Source: Promethearchaeati archaeon (GTDB lineage: Archaea > Asgardarchaeota > Heimdallarchaeia > JABLTI01). From it: a stretch of 48,907 nt of DNA. The notes under the pieces are model-generated. The model was not told where the DNA came from, searched no databases, and worked only from the letters and a program-made list of their open reading frames with translations. Positions 16,079 to 26,895 of the stretch are shown piece after piece. How positions within the stretch are numbered: position 1 is the stretch's first letter; each line of letters starts with the position of its first letter. The position numbers and the translations under genes are program-made. The stretch lies in NCBI GenBank assembly GCA_013166835.1, contig JABLTI010000044.1:1-48907 (forward strand), in the 5' to 3' direction.

Positions 16079-16906
16079 TTATTTCTTTTTTCTTTTCATT
16101 TCTTCCTCGAAAGCTTGACGTGCTTCTTGTAATTGTCCTATTGTTCCAATTAAAACTCCATCAAGTGTAAAAACCTCTGCATTGTCAAAATCGATGCCTT
16201 CTTTCATTAGAACAATTGAATTAAAGAATTTACCATCTACTGAGTACCCATCTATATATCGATTGAAGGCTGGCAGAATAATATGAATTCGATCTTGTTT
16301 CTTTTCACTTTGTCGCCACTTTGCTTTAACCCATACTTTTTCAGTTATTTTTGTACCAATCTTTTCTCTGAAAGTGTAAGCTGGATGCGCGTGAGCAGAA
16401 ATCGTGATATCAGCTGAAATAACATCTAATGCTGGATTAGCATGTCCATGCCAGAGTCCAATTGTTTTCCCAGAAGTTCTATCTTTAATACATAACCCTG
16501 TGGATGGAATTACCTCGACATTTTCCGGTAATAATTCTTCTATTTTACCATCATGATTGCCTTTTATGATTGTCACTCGTGTTAATTTCAATATTTTCTG
16601 CAGAAAATTCCAAACCCTTCCAGCCAGAGGATGAGAGGATCCAAAAATCTCGTTTTTAAAATCACCAACAATAATGACTCTTCTTGGCTTTTGGAGCTTT
16701 ACAAGCTCAAGAAGATCCTCTTCTGCTTGTTTTGAAACTGGAATAATAATTCCTTTCTTATTTTGATCGTAGACATAACCCATATGTAAATCTGAAATAA
16801 CTAATGTTTTCCCATGCTTTTTCTCAATCAAAAGAATGGCAGGTTTTCCGGGAATCATTAAAGAGGTCGTTGCATTGTTCTTTGAATCAGTAATTTTTTC
16901 ATCCAT
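16079..16906 (-). CDS. ICC-like metallophosphoesterase (COG1407)
   Basis: The calcineurin-like metal motifs are all present: DLH (VISDLHMGY), GDFK in place of GD, GNHD (IIKGNHDGK), GLWHGHA and SAHAH. The order and spacing match the archaeal COG1407 phosphoesterases, often found near DNA repair helicases, whose substrate is not settled. I chose the ATG at 16906 because AAGGAG lies ten bases upstream; an upstream ATG at 16948 has no such site and adds 14 residues. The C-terminus is Lys/Glu-rich. It is the last gene of a three-gene minus-strand set with the GTPase and the longin protein, 44 bp after the latter's stop, so it may be co-transcribed. Confidence 0.85.
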   Translation of the reverse strand: MDEKITDSKNNATTSLMIPGKPAILLIEKKHGKTLVISDLHMGYVYDQNKKGIIIPVSKQAEEDLLELVKLQKPRRVIIVGDFKNEIFGSSHPLAGRVWNFLQKILKLTRVTIIKGNHDGKIEELLPENVEVIPSTGLCIKDRTSGKTIGLWHGHANPALDVISADITISAHAHPAYTFREKIGTKITEKVWVKAKWRQSEKKQDRIHIILPAFNRYIDGYSVDGKFFNSIVLMKEGIDFDNAEVFTLDGVLIGTIGQLQEARQAFEEEMKRKKK

Positions 16907-16950
16907 GCAGTAAAAGCTCCTTGGCATAACAACAATTACACCAAGCATTC

Positions 16951-18030
16951 TTAAAATATTGCAATTAATTTAACAAAAAGCAGATCAATAAGTAGTTCTA
17001 ATCCCTCTCTCTTTACACCTACTACTTTGAAAAATTCGGATAACTTCTTACCATCAAGCTCAACATTTTTCAAACAATAAATCCAGTCTCCATGAGTTTC
17101 CTTCATTTTTTCATATTGTTCGTCAAATATTTCCGTTTTAAATTCAGTAATTGTGAAATTATCCATTGATACCAAATACTGTAAGAAAGGAAGATAATAT
17201 TCAATATCCACTTTTTCATCAAATAAACGATCTAAAAATTCAACAGCTACAAGTAATCTTTCATTAAAGATTTTATTTGCAGGAAGAGTTTCAAAAATTC
17301 TTAACAAAATATCTGCTCCACGTTCTAGTCCTTTAGGAGCATCATATTGTAGGTCAACTAAAATCGTGTATCTACTGGACTCCCAAGCAAATTGCCGCCC
17401 AACTAAATCATTTACTTTACTGAATCCTTCGACTAAAGATACTATTGTTTTGGTTTTATTTTCTTTGTCTATTAAAGTTACTTTATTAAAAACGCGTAAT
17501 TTACTACTCATTAGTAAGAATTGTTTTTCTTGTGATATGTCATTGACATCTGTGTTTTCCTCCTCTTCGAGGAGTAGCATCTGTTTTTGTTTCGTCTTTG
17601 ATTTTTTCAGTAAATTTTCTTTTACAACAGTAATGTATGTTGGAAAACTCCCTATCGTTTGTAATAATCCACTCAACATCTTAAAATATGGTTTTCCATC
17701 ACCATCTTTCTTACAATGATCAATAATTCTATCGAGTATTAACTCAGCTTCATCTAGTTCAATGGTTGTTTTAGTAATTAATGCAATACCAAATTGTCTT
17801 TTTTTTCGAGCAAAATTTGGATCTCTTAAAGCTATGTTTTTTGCATACACAGTTTGTTTCTCAATCTTCCGAACAGAGAATTCAGAAGCCCGAATTATCC
17901 ACATTAAAAACTGTTCCAGCTCTAGATTTTGGGGAAACTCGTAATTCATTGGTTGTTTCTTTCGTAAAACCGGTCCCTTCGTGGAATCAAACTCAACTAA
18001 TAAAGCAGTAGTGTTTTTACCTTGATCCAT
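16951..18030 (-). CDS. Longin-domain protein resembling NPRL2/FLCN (candidate GTPase regulator)
   Basis: The 359-residue protein opens with a beta-strand ALLVEFDSTKGPVL (residues 9-22), the pattern seen at the start of longin/DENN proteins such as NPRL2 (FFSEFHPTLGPKI). A further longin-like strand follows at FARKKRQFGIALIT (73-86). Compared from memory with NPRL2 YSRNALLFNLGFV, Arg75 falls on Arg78, the GATOR1 arginine finger. A charged linker (about 145-175) leads to a mixed region. The C-terminus (about 325-359, VGVKREGLELLIDLLFVKLI) resembles the NPRL2 helix-strand segment ending in VTLVSIF. The Shine-Dalgarno AAGGTG precedes the ATG. It lies 60 bp after a Rag-like GTPase gene. The fold is likely; the GAP role is inference. 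Confidence 0.6.
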   Translation of the reverse strand: MDQGKNTTALLVEFDSTKGPVLRKKQPMNYEFPQNLELEQFLMWIIRASEFSVRKIEKQTVYAKNIALRDPNFARKKRQFGIALITKTTIELDEAELILDRIIDHCKKDGDGKPYFKMLSGLLQTIGSFPTYITVVKENLLKKSKTKQKQMLLLEEEENTDVNDISQEKQFLLMSSKLRVFNKVTLIDKENKTKTIVSLVEGFSKVNDLVGRQFAWESSRYTILVDLQYDAPKGLERGADILLRIFETLPANKIFNERLLVAVEFLDRLFDEKVDIEYYLPFLQYLVSMDNFTITEFKTEIFDEQYEKMKETHGDWIYCLKNVELDGKKLSEFFKVVGVKREGLELLIDLLFVKLIAIF

Positions 18031-18090
18031 TCTATTACACCTTGTTGTTTATTATTTTCTTTGGAAAGATTTCTACCCTCATTTCCTTCA

Positions 18091-19068
18091 TTATTCCTTG
18101 TAATCAGTATATGCTATCTTTAGTTTCTGCAATCCTTTTTTGTTTACTAATCTAGTCATTCCAATATTTGCTAATGGATTGCCAATAAAGAGAGCTAAAT
18201 AATCTCGCTTAGAGCAATTTATGCGAGAGATTAAATTATATCCCTTCTCATTCTCCTCTTCTAATATTACAATCTTTACCCCATCAACATCTAAATCCTC
18301 TTGGAAATCTTCTGTTGCAGAAAAAATTTTGGCTACGTATGCAGCATAAATAATGGTATTTTCTTCTCCGGTAAATGACTCCCCTATTAATAATCCATTT
18401 GAATCAGTTATTAATACAATTCTAGCCCTTACTTTATCTCTTATCCATTCAGCTAATCGATCAAAATCAATTCGTATGGTACCAACGTGTTTTGCTATTG
18501 CTTTAACAAAGGGCTCATGAATGGTTTCAGGGTGAGTAATTGTTGTTTCAAAAATCTTGAATTGTACAATAATGCCAGGAAATAATTGTTTTAGTGGTTC
18601 TAGAATCAGTTCTTTTATCCTCATACTGTCAACAGCATCTTCCATATCTTGCTTATGAGCAAAAATCAAGAAATTCCTGCATTCTGGGGAGAGGTCTAAT
18701 AAATCTTCGATTGATCGTAACAATTCTGCTTGTGCTTCATCAAATCGAGAAGCATCTGAAGAATCAATTACAAAAATAAAGGAACTAACATTGCTAAAAT
18801 ATTCATTTCGCATAGAACCATGGTATTCATTTATTCGTAAGTCTTCTTGTCCTGGTGGGATGAAGAACACATACTGCTTCTTTAGGAAATCCTTGTTAAA
18901 GATCTCAATATCTTTACTAGGCACACGACGCATTGCTGCTTCTATAGGTGTATGTCTTAAGATGTCTTGTATTGAACTTTTTCCTGCATTATCCAGTCCA
19001 GCAATAAGTATTTTTTCGGTTTCCAATTCCTGATTTCGAACTTGCACTAACGTATCCTTCCAATTCAA
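18091..19068 (-). CDS. Rag/Arf-like small GTPase fused to a roadblock domain
   Basis: The 325-residue protein has a G domain (about 18-195) and then a roadblock/LC7 domain (about 205-320). G1 is GLDNAGKSSIQ (24-34), G3 reads PPGQED (71-76), and G4 is HKQD (138-141). HKxD in place of NKxD and the KSSIQ after the P-loop are Rag/Gtr features, and G domain plus C-terminal roadblock is the Rag domain order. The Asp of the DxxG motif is replaced by Ile70. The roadblock part has the typical IVLITDSNGLLIGES hairpin and the ALFIGNPLANIGMTR strand-helix. There is no lipidation site. The start is TTG at 19068 without clear Shine-Dalgarno. It is the first gene of the set with the longin protein. Confidence 0.88.
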   Translation of the reverse strand: MNWKDTLVQVRNQELETEKILIAGLDNAGKSSIQDILRHTPIEAAMRRVPSKDIEIFNKDFLKKQYVFFIPPGQEDLRINEYHGSMRNEYFSNVSSFIFVIDSSDASRFDEAQAELLRSIEDLLDLSPECRNFLIFAHKQDMEDAVDSMRIKELILEPLKQLFPGIIVQFKIFETTITHPETIHEPFVKAIAKHVGTIRIDFDRLAEWIRDKVRARIVLITDSNGLLIGESFTGEENTIIYAAYVAKIFSATEDFQEDLDVDGVKIVILEEENEKGYNLISRINCSKRDYLALFIGNPLANIGMTRLVNKKGLQKLKIAYTDYKE

Positions 19069-19579
19069 TTTAGTTTTTCATTGGAAATCTTCGGTGAGAA
19101 TTTCCACGAATTTTCACAAACAGATTATAGTAATCACTACTATTATCTAAAGAAGACATTAAAAATCCCCGATTTTTTTCAGATTGATAGAAAAATATTT
19201 GACTAAGTTATTTTTTATATAAATAAGAAAATAATATAATGTGTCAATGTCAAAAAGTCGATATCAGGGGATGAAAAGTAGAAATATTCGTGTCTTTAGT
19301 CGAGTTAAATTCGTCGGTCAAAGTCCATATTCGTTCTCATTAGTGCATTATTCAAATTAAACCACAGGTTACATCATCATTTACTGATATATTACATGCT
19401 GTACATAGCATACAGATAGTAGGAAACACTAAAAGAATAAAATCCGTACCTCGTAGTAATATTTAAAAGAGCATAATGAGCGAAATGTCTGTGTCGCTCT
19501 TCCAGCTGGAAATAAAAAAAATTATCTTTTTGACATGAAAAAATCGTCCTAGAGGACTGTGTCAGTGAGGCAAAACTGA
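19069..19579. promoter_or_regulatory. 511-bp divergent region with structured rpoB leader
   Basis: No gene is seen. A near-symmetric TATA-like TTTATATAAA lies near 19212 and could serve the GTPase operon or a long plus-strand leader. Another, TATTTAAAAG, lies near 19461-19470. Downstream of it, before rpoB, three hairpins occur in a row: GAGCGA (19479-19484) with TCGCTC (19495-19500), the perfect palindrome TTCCAGCTGGAA (19501-19512), and GTCC (19547-19550) with GGAC (19555-19558). GTGAGG before the ATG is the Shine-Dalgarno. The hairpins may form a regulatory leader (inference). Confidence 0.45.
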
Positions 19580-22500
19580 ATGTCTGAAACTGAAAAAATA
19601 ACAATAGAAGATAGATGGATTCTAATAGAAGCAATGGTTAAGGAATTAGGTCTTGTTCGACAACACCTTGACAGTTATAATGAATTTATCCAAGTGGGTA
19701 TGCAAAATGTTGTCCGAGAAATTGGTAGCATAAAACCAGAAATTCCAAGCTATTATGTTAGAATCAATAAAATTGAAATGGATCCACCAAATATTCGAGA
19801 AGCAGATGGATCTCTGAATGAAATTTATCCAAGTGAAGCTCGAATAAGGAATTTGACTTATACTGCACCATTATATCTTGAGATGACTCCTATTCGTATT
19901 GATGATGCCGGGAATGAAATACCTCGTGAAACATCTAGAGTTTTTGTTGGTAGAATGCCTATAATGCTGAAATCGAAAGTCTGTCCATTAAGTCGTATGA
20001 CTGATGAAGAATTGATTAAAGCAGGTGAAGACCCTAATGATCCCGGAGGATATTTCATTATTAATGGAAGTGAAAGAGTCTTAGTAACCCAAGAAGATTT
20101 AGCTCCAAACCGTATTTTAATCGAAACAAAAAAAACAGGTAGTACAACAAGCATGGCTAAAGTTTTTAGCACTGCTCAGGGTGTTCGAGCTCCTGTAACC
20201 ATGGAACGGTCAAAAGACGGGAGTTTGAATATTAGCTTCCCATCAGTGCCAAGAAAGATTCCATTCGCAGTTTTAATGAAAGCATTAGGTCTTGCATCGG
20301 ATAAAGCAATTGTAGAAGCTGTCTCAGATGATCCCGAAGTAAGAAAAGAATTAGTTCCTTCTCTCGAAGAAGCAGAAGAAGTAACTGATGAAGAAATGTC
20401 ACTTGATTTCATAGGAAAGAGGGTGGCTGTCGGGCAAACAATGGATTATCGAATTAAGCGAGCTCGTGAGATCTTGAATAGGTATCTTTTACGTCATATT
20501 GGAACAAAAGAGGAGAATCGTATAGGTAAAGCCTTTTTCTTGGGACAGATGGCTCAAAGATTACTTGAACTTGAATTAGGAAAAAGAAAGGTAGATGATA
20601 AAGATCATTACTCAAATAAACGACTTAAATTATCCGGTGAGTCATTAATTTCACTATTTCGTGTTGCTTTTATGAGTCTCTGCAGAGATATCAAATATCA
20701 ACTTGAAAGAACTGCTGTTAGAGGTAGAACTCCAAACATAAAAACAGCAGTACGAGCTGATGTCATTACTGAACGATTAAGACATGCATTAGCAACTGGA
20801 AACTGGGTAGGAGGTAAAGCTGGTGTTAGTCAGCTTCTTGACAGAACCAACTACATTTCCACCCTAAGCCATTTGCGTCGTGTTGTCAGTCCATTAAGTA
20901 GAAATCAACCACATTTTGAAGCTAGAGATCTTCATCCAACTCATTTTGGTAAGATTTGCCCAAGTGAAACCCCTGAAGGACCAAATTGTGGTCTTGTCAA
21001 GAATTTAGCAATGGATGCTTACATTAGTGTAGGAATCGCAGAAAAAGGAGTTGAGGAATTCCTTTACAGCTTAGATCTCAATGAATTGAATAAAATGCAA
21101 TCAACTGATATTTGTAAAGTATTTCTCAATGGACGATTACTTGGGTCTCATCCCGATCCTAGGAAATTCGTAAGCGATATTAAGAAAGCTAGGAGAAAAG
21201 ACATTATAAGTTCGGAAGTAAACGTGAATTATTACCCTGACATCCAAGAAATCCAAATAAATTGCGATCATGGTCGAGTTAGAAGACCAATTATAGTATT
21301 AGATAAAGGGAGAGTTAAGCTGGAGAAAAAACACGTTGAAAAAATTTCCTCTGGTGCTTGGAATTGGACAGATCTAATCAGAAAAGGTATAGTTGAATAC
21401 ATTGATGCAGAAGAAGAAGAAAGCTCATATATCGCTATGGAACCAGAAAATCTTGAACATGACACTACTTATTCTCATTTAGAGATAGCCCCAAGCGCAA
21501 TTCTAGGAATCTGTGCATCACTTATTCCTTTTGCTGAACACAACCAATCACCAAGAAATACCTATGAAGCAGCAATGGCAAAACAAGCACTAGGAATGTA
21601 TGCAGCTAATTATCGATTAAGGGTGGATACTCGATCACACATTTTATTCTATCCACAAAAACCTCTTGTAAAAACACATGGAATGGATATAGTTAATTTT
21701 GAAAAAAGACCTGCTGGTCAAAATATGGTTATTGCTCTCCTAAGTTATGAAGGTTATAACATGGAAGATGCAATTATTTTCAATAAGCATTCCATAGAGC
21801 GGGGTCTTGCTCGTTCAGCTTTCTTCCGTCGGTATGAAGCAGAAGAAAGACGATATCCTGCAGGACAAGAAGATAGATTTGAACGAATGAGTAAGGACGT
21901 TCGAGGTTTTAGGCCCCCAGAGGCTTATGTTCATTTGAGTGCTGACGGTATTGTTGAACCTGAGAGTCACATAAAAGGTGATGAAGTAATTATTGGACGA
22001 ACTTCTCCACCAAGGTTTCTAGAAGAATATAGTGAATTCGAAGTTCGAGCACCAATTAGACATGAAACAAGCATTAGTATGAGACATAGCGAGGAAGGAT
22101 TTGTAGATACCGTATATCTCACAGAAACTAGTGATGGAAACAGACTTGTCAAAGTAAAAATGAGAGACATGCGTATTCCAGAACTTGGAGACAAATTCGC
22201 ATCACGACATGGCCAAAAAGGAGTTATTGGTTTGATTGCTCCTCCAGAAGATTTACCATTTACTTCAGAAGGAATTGTTCCTGATATAATTGTAAACTGT
22301 CATGCTATTCCTTCGCGTATGACCATTGGTCAAATCCTTGAGACTATGGCAGCAGTTCTTGGTTCAAAGCAAGGTAAAGTTATAGATGCAACTCCTTTTG
22401 AAGGAATCTCTTCTGATGATCTAGTAAAACACATGAAAGATTTAGGCTTGAATTATTATGGAAAAGAAGCTATGTATAATGGTCTTACTGGAAAGAAGTA

Positions 22501-22924
22501 TGAAGTAGATATTTTCATGGGAATAGCCTATTATCAGAAATTACACCATCTTGTGAAGGATAAAACCCACGCAAGATCAAGAGGACCTGTGCAGATTCTC
22601 ACAAGGCAACCAACAGAGGGTCGTGCAAGAGAAGGTGGTCTTCGTTTCGGAGAAATGGAACGAGACTGTCTTGTAGGTCATGGTGCAGCTCTCCTCCTAA
22701 AAGAGCGTTTACTCGAAGAGTCAGACAAAACCTCCATCAATGTCTGTGGAACGTGTGGAGTGATAGCAACCTATGATCGAAACAAAGACAAATACTTCTG
22801 CCCTGTATGTAAGGGAGAAGCAGAGGTGTCAACGGTAATAATGAGTTATGCCTTTAAACTCCTATTACAAGAATTATTTTCACTTGGTATGGCACCCAGA
22901 CTAGTATTAAAGGATCAAGCATAA
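19580..22924 (+). CDS. rpoB: DNA-directed RNA polymerase subunit B
   Basis: The 1114 residues form an unsplit archaeal B subunit (Rpb2 homologue). Visible landmarks are SETPEGPNCGLVKNLA (about residue 464), NMEDAIIFNKHSIERG, the DKFASRHGQKGVIG motif, GMAYYQKL-like GIAYYQKLHHLV, RPTEGRARE-type QPTEGRAREGGLRFGEMERD, and a C-terminal zinc finger CGTCGVIATY...CPVCKG. It builds the lobe, protrusion, wall and half of the catalytic cleft. In several archaeal groups B is split into B' and B''; here it is whole. It is the first gene of a tight operon, 18 bp before rpoA1. Confidence 0.98.
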   Translation: MSETEKITIEDRWILIEAMVKELGLVRQHLDSYNEFIQVGMQNVVREIGSIKPEIPSYYVRINKIEMDPPNIREADGSLNEIYPSEARIRNLTYTAPLYLEMTPIRIDDAGNEIPRETSRVFVGRMPIMLKSKVCPLSRMTDEELIKAGEDPNDPGGYFIINGSERVLVTQEDLAPNRILIETKKTGSTTSMAKVFSTAQGVRAPVTMERSKDGSLNISFPSVPRKIPFAVLMKALGLASDKAIVEAVSDDPEVRKELVPSLEEAEEVTDEEMSLDFIGKRVAVGQTMDYRIKRAREILNRYLLRHIGTKEENRIGKAFFLGQMAQRLLELELGKRKVDDKDHYSNKRLKLSGESLISLFRVAFMSLCRDIKYQLERTAVRGRTPNIKTAVRADVITERLRHALATGNWVGGKAGVSQLLDRTNYISTLSHLRRVVSPLSRNQPHFEARDLHPTHFGKICPSETPEGPNCGLVKNLAMDAYISVGIAEKGVEEFLYSLDLNELNKMQSTDICKVFLNGRLLGSHPDPRKFVSDIKKARRKDIISSEVNVNYYPDIQEIQINCDHGRVRRPIIVLDKGRVKLEKKHVEKISSGAWNWTDLIRKGIVEYIDAEEEESSYIAMEPENLEHDTTYSHLEIAPSAILGICASLIPFAEHNQSPRNTYEAAMAKQALGMYAANYRLRVDTRSHILFYPQKPLVKTHGMDIVNFEKRPAGQNMVIALLSYEGYNMEDAIIFNKHSIERGLARSAFFRRYEAEERRYPAGQEDRFERMSKDVRGFRPPEAYVHLSADGIVEPESHIKGDEVIIGRTSPPRFLEEYSEFEVRAPIRHETSISMRHSEEGFVDTVYLTETSDGNRLVKVKMRDMRIPELGDKFASRHGQKGVIGLIAPPEDLPFTSEGIVPDIIVNCHAIPSRMTIGQILETMAAVLGSKQGKVIDATPFEGISSDDLVKHMKDLGLNYYGKEAMYNGLTGKKYEVDIFMGIAYYQKLHHLVKDKTHARSRGPVQILTRQPTEGRAREGGLRFGEMERDCLVGHGAALLLKERLLEESDKTSINVCGTCGVIATYDRNKDKYFCPVCKGEAEVSTVIMSYAFKLLLQELFSLGMAPRLVLKDQA

Positions 22925-22942
22925 GGAGACGGAGGAAGAAAC

Positions 22943-25621
22943 ATGGCATTTAAGTTACCAAAAATTATCGATGCTTTACAATTCGGTCTCTTATCTCCAG
23001 ATGAGATAAGAAAAATGAGTGTTGTCAGAGTAATAACCGCAGACACTTATGATGAAGACGGAACAGCAATTCCCTCTGGATTAATGGATGGTCGTTTGGG
23101 CACTATTGATCCTGGTCAACGTTGTAAAACATGCGGCAATAGAGTTGGCGAGTGTGAAGGCCATTTTGGTCATATAGAACTTGCTCGTCCGATTGCTCAT
23201 GTAGGTTTTAACAAGAAGATATACAAAATTCTCAGAGCAATTTGTCGTGAATGCAGTAGAATTCTTCTAACTGAAGAGGAAGTCTATGAAAACAAACAAA
23301 AAATTCTCAAGTATGAGAAACGATGGGAACAAGCTAATACAGATCTTATAAATGAAATTCTCAAGAAAGCTGCAAAAGCTGATACTTGTCCACATTGTCA
23401 AGCTCTACAATCCAAAATAAAACTCGAAAAACCAACAACATTCTTTGAAGAAATTAAAGCAAGCAAAAAGAGCAAAGTGATTGAACGAAAGAAATTATCC
23501 CCTACAGATGTTAGAGATCGGATGGAAAGAATCTCTGATGATGATTGCTTATTACTTGGGATAAATGCTAAGCATGCTAGACCAGAATGGATGGTTTTGA
23601 CTGTCCTACCCGTTCCACCAGTTGCTATGAGACCAAGTATTACTTTGGAATCAAGTATTCGTTCTGAAGACGATTTAACACATAAACTAGTTGATATTAT
23701 TAGAATTAATCAGCGATTAAGAGAGAATATAGAAGCTGGTGCACCCCAACTTATTGTAGAAGATCTTTGGGAGTTGCTTCAGTATCATGTTACCACATAT
23801 TTCAATAATGAAGTATCTGGAATCCCTCCTGCAAGACATCGTTCTGGAAGAGCATTAAGAACACTCACTCAAAGACTGAAGGGTAAAGAAGGTCGTTTTA
23901 GAAGTAACCTTTGTGGTAAACGTGTTGACTTTTCATCCCGAACTGTTATTTCTCCAGATCCTAATCTAAGTATCAATGAAGTTGGTGTTCCACAAGAAAT
24001 TGCTATGCAATTAACAATTCCTGAAAAAGTTACAGAATGGAATATTGAAGAATTAAAAGAATTAATAATGAGAGGTCCAGCTAATCATCCAGGTGCTAAT
24101 TATATAATTAGACAAGAAGGATTACGTATCGATTTGCGTTTCGTAAAAGAGAAACGAAATGTTGCTGATTCTTTGGAACCTGGTTTCATAGTTGAAAGAC
24201 ATTTAAAAAATGGTGATATTGTCCTTTTCAACAGACAACCATCACTTCACAGAATGTCAATTATGGCTCATAAAGTCAAAGTAATGCCATATAGGACATT
24301 TCGTTTGAATTTATGTGTTTGCCCTCCCTATAACGCAGATTTCGATGGAGATGAAATGAACCTTCATGTTCCTCAAAGTGAGGAAGCTCAAGCAGAAGCG
24401 AGAACCCTTATGTTAGCACAAGAACAAATTTCTTCACCAAGATATGGTGGCCCACTTATTGGAGCAAATTGGGATTATATTTCAGCTTCTTATCTTCTAA
24501 CAAAGAAAGATTCATTCTTCTCAAGGAAAGAAGCTATGCAATTCATCATCTCTTCCGGATTCAACAAAGACTTACCAACACCCGAAATCACAGAGCCAGA
24601 AGAACTTTGGAGCGGCAAGCAAATATTCAGCTTATTTATACCTGAAGATACTCACTATACTAATACTGCTAAAATCTGCCAAAAATGTGCTGAATGTTTA
24701 GAAGAAAAATGTGAACATGATGCATATGTAACAGTAAGAAATGGTGTTCTTAAAACAGGCGTTATTGATAAAAAAGCAATAGGTTCACAACAAGAAGGAA
24801 GTCTCTTAGGTAGAATCCTCATTGACCAAGGGACCGATGTTGCCAGAGAATTCTTAGATGCCATTACAAAGTTGTTTATTCGTGTTCTCTCTTACAAAGG
24901 CTTCACAGTCGGCTTTTGGAATGTTGATATTCCTAAAGAAGCGAAGACGCGAATTGATGAGATTCTAGATGACGCTGAAAAGGAAACAAGAGATACAATT
25001 GATGCTTATAGACAAGGCATACTTGAAAGATTACCAGGAAGAACAGAAGACGAAACACTGGAAATGAAGATTATGGAAATACTCTCTATGTCTAGATCAA
25101 CTGCAAGTGATGTTGCTGGTGAGTATTTAGGAATGGAAAATGAAGCAGTAATTATGGCTAAAACCGGCGCTCGAGGTAGTATGTTAAACTTAGGGCAAAT
25201 GGCGGCTTGCTTAGGACAGCAATCCGTTCGTGGTGCAAGAATTAAAAGAGGATTTAGAGATAGAACATTACCGCATTTCAAACCAGGAGCTCTAGATGCT
25301 CCTTCAAGAGGTTTCGTTAGAAATAGTTTCAGACGAGGATTAACTCCGATAGAATTCTTTATGCATGCTTGTGGTGGCCGTGAAGGTCTTGTTGATACAG
25401 CAGTTCGTACTTCCACGAGTGGTTATATGCAGAGACGGCTTATACATGCTTTACTGGATATCAAAGCTGAATATGATGGTACTGTAAGAGATGCTAATGG
25501 TGAGATTATCCAATTTATTTATGGTGATGATGGTATTGATCCTGCCAAATCAGAGCATGGAAAATCAGTTAATATTGATGCTGTCATTGATAGAGTCCTA
25601 AAAACAACAGTAGAGGAATAG
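22943..25621 (+). CDS. rpoA1: DNA-directed RNA polymerase subunit A' (Rpo1N)
   Basis: The 892-residue protein is the N-terminal part of the archaeal largest subunit. The catalytic loop NADFDGDEMNLHVP binds the active-site magnesium. The N-terminal zinc site is CKTCGNRVGECEGHFGH, and a second, CPHCQ-type, cluster follows. NRQPSLHRMS and the bridge-helix region GREGLVDTAVRTSTSGYMQR near the end are intact. The chain stops before the trigger loop, which is supplied by A''. A very good Shine-Dalgarno (GGAGGAAG) precedes the ATG. The next gene starts 16 bp on. Confidence 0.98.
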   Translation: MAFKLPKIIDALQFGLLSPDEIRKMSVVRVITADTYDEDGTAIPSGLMDGRLGTIDPGQRCKTCGNRVGECEGHFGHIELARPIAHVGFNKKIYKILRAICRECSRILLTEEEVYENKQKILKYEKRWEQANTDLINEILKKAAKADTCPHCQALQSKIKLEKPTTFFEEIKASKKSKVIERKKLSPTDVRDRMERISDDDCLLLGINAKHARPEWMVLTVLPVPPVAMRPSITLESSIRSEDDLTHKLVDIIRINQRLRENIEAGAPQLIVEDLWELLQYHVTTYFNNEVSGIPPARHRSGRALRTLTQRLKGKEGRFRSNLCGKRVDFSSRTVISPDPNLSINEVGVPQEIAMQLTIPEKVTEWNIEELKELIMRGPANHPGANYIIRQEGLRIDLRFVKEKRNVADSLEPGFIVERHLKNGDIVLFNRQPSLHRMSIMAHKVKVMPYRTFRLNLCVCPPYNADFDGDEMNLHVPQSEEAQAEARTLMLAQEQISSPRYGGPLIGANWDYISASYLLTKKDSFFSRKEAMQFIISSGFNKDLPTPEITEPEELWSGKQIFSLFIPEDTHYTNTAKICQKCAECLEEKCEHDAYVTVRNGVLKTGVIDKKAIGSQQEGSLLGRILIDQGTDVAREFLDAITKLFIRVLSYKGFTVGFWNVDIPKEAKTRIDEILDDAEKETRDTIDAYRQGILERLPGRTEDETLEMKIMEILSMSRSTASDVAGEYLGMENEAVIMAKTGARGSMLNLGQMAACLGQQSVRGARIKRGFRDRTLPHFKPGALDAPSRGFVRNSFRRGLTPIEFFMHACGGREGLVDTAVRTSTSGYMQRRLIHALLDIKAEYDGTVRDANGEIIQFIYGDDGIDPAKSEHGKSVNIDAVIDRVLKTTVEE

Positions 25622-25634
25622 ATTGAGGTCGTAA

Positions 25635-26864
<1,230 letters not shown>

Positions 26865-26895
26865 AAAGATGAGTAGACTTCACTTTTCAATCGAA

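Noticed and set aside
19240..19330. Possible C/D box small RNA before rpoB (GGATGAAA as a C box)
   Set aside because: The C box is imperfect and no D box (CTGA) lies at a suitable distance.
19069..19579. Possible rpoH gene before rpoB
   Set aside because: I found no frame with the conserved RpoH/Rpb5 C-terminal pattern in this spacer on the plus strand.
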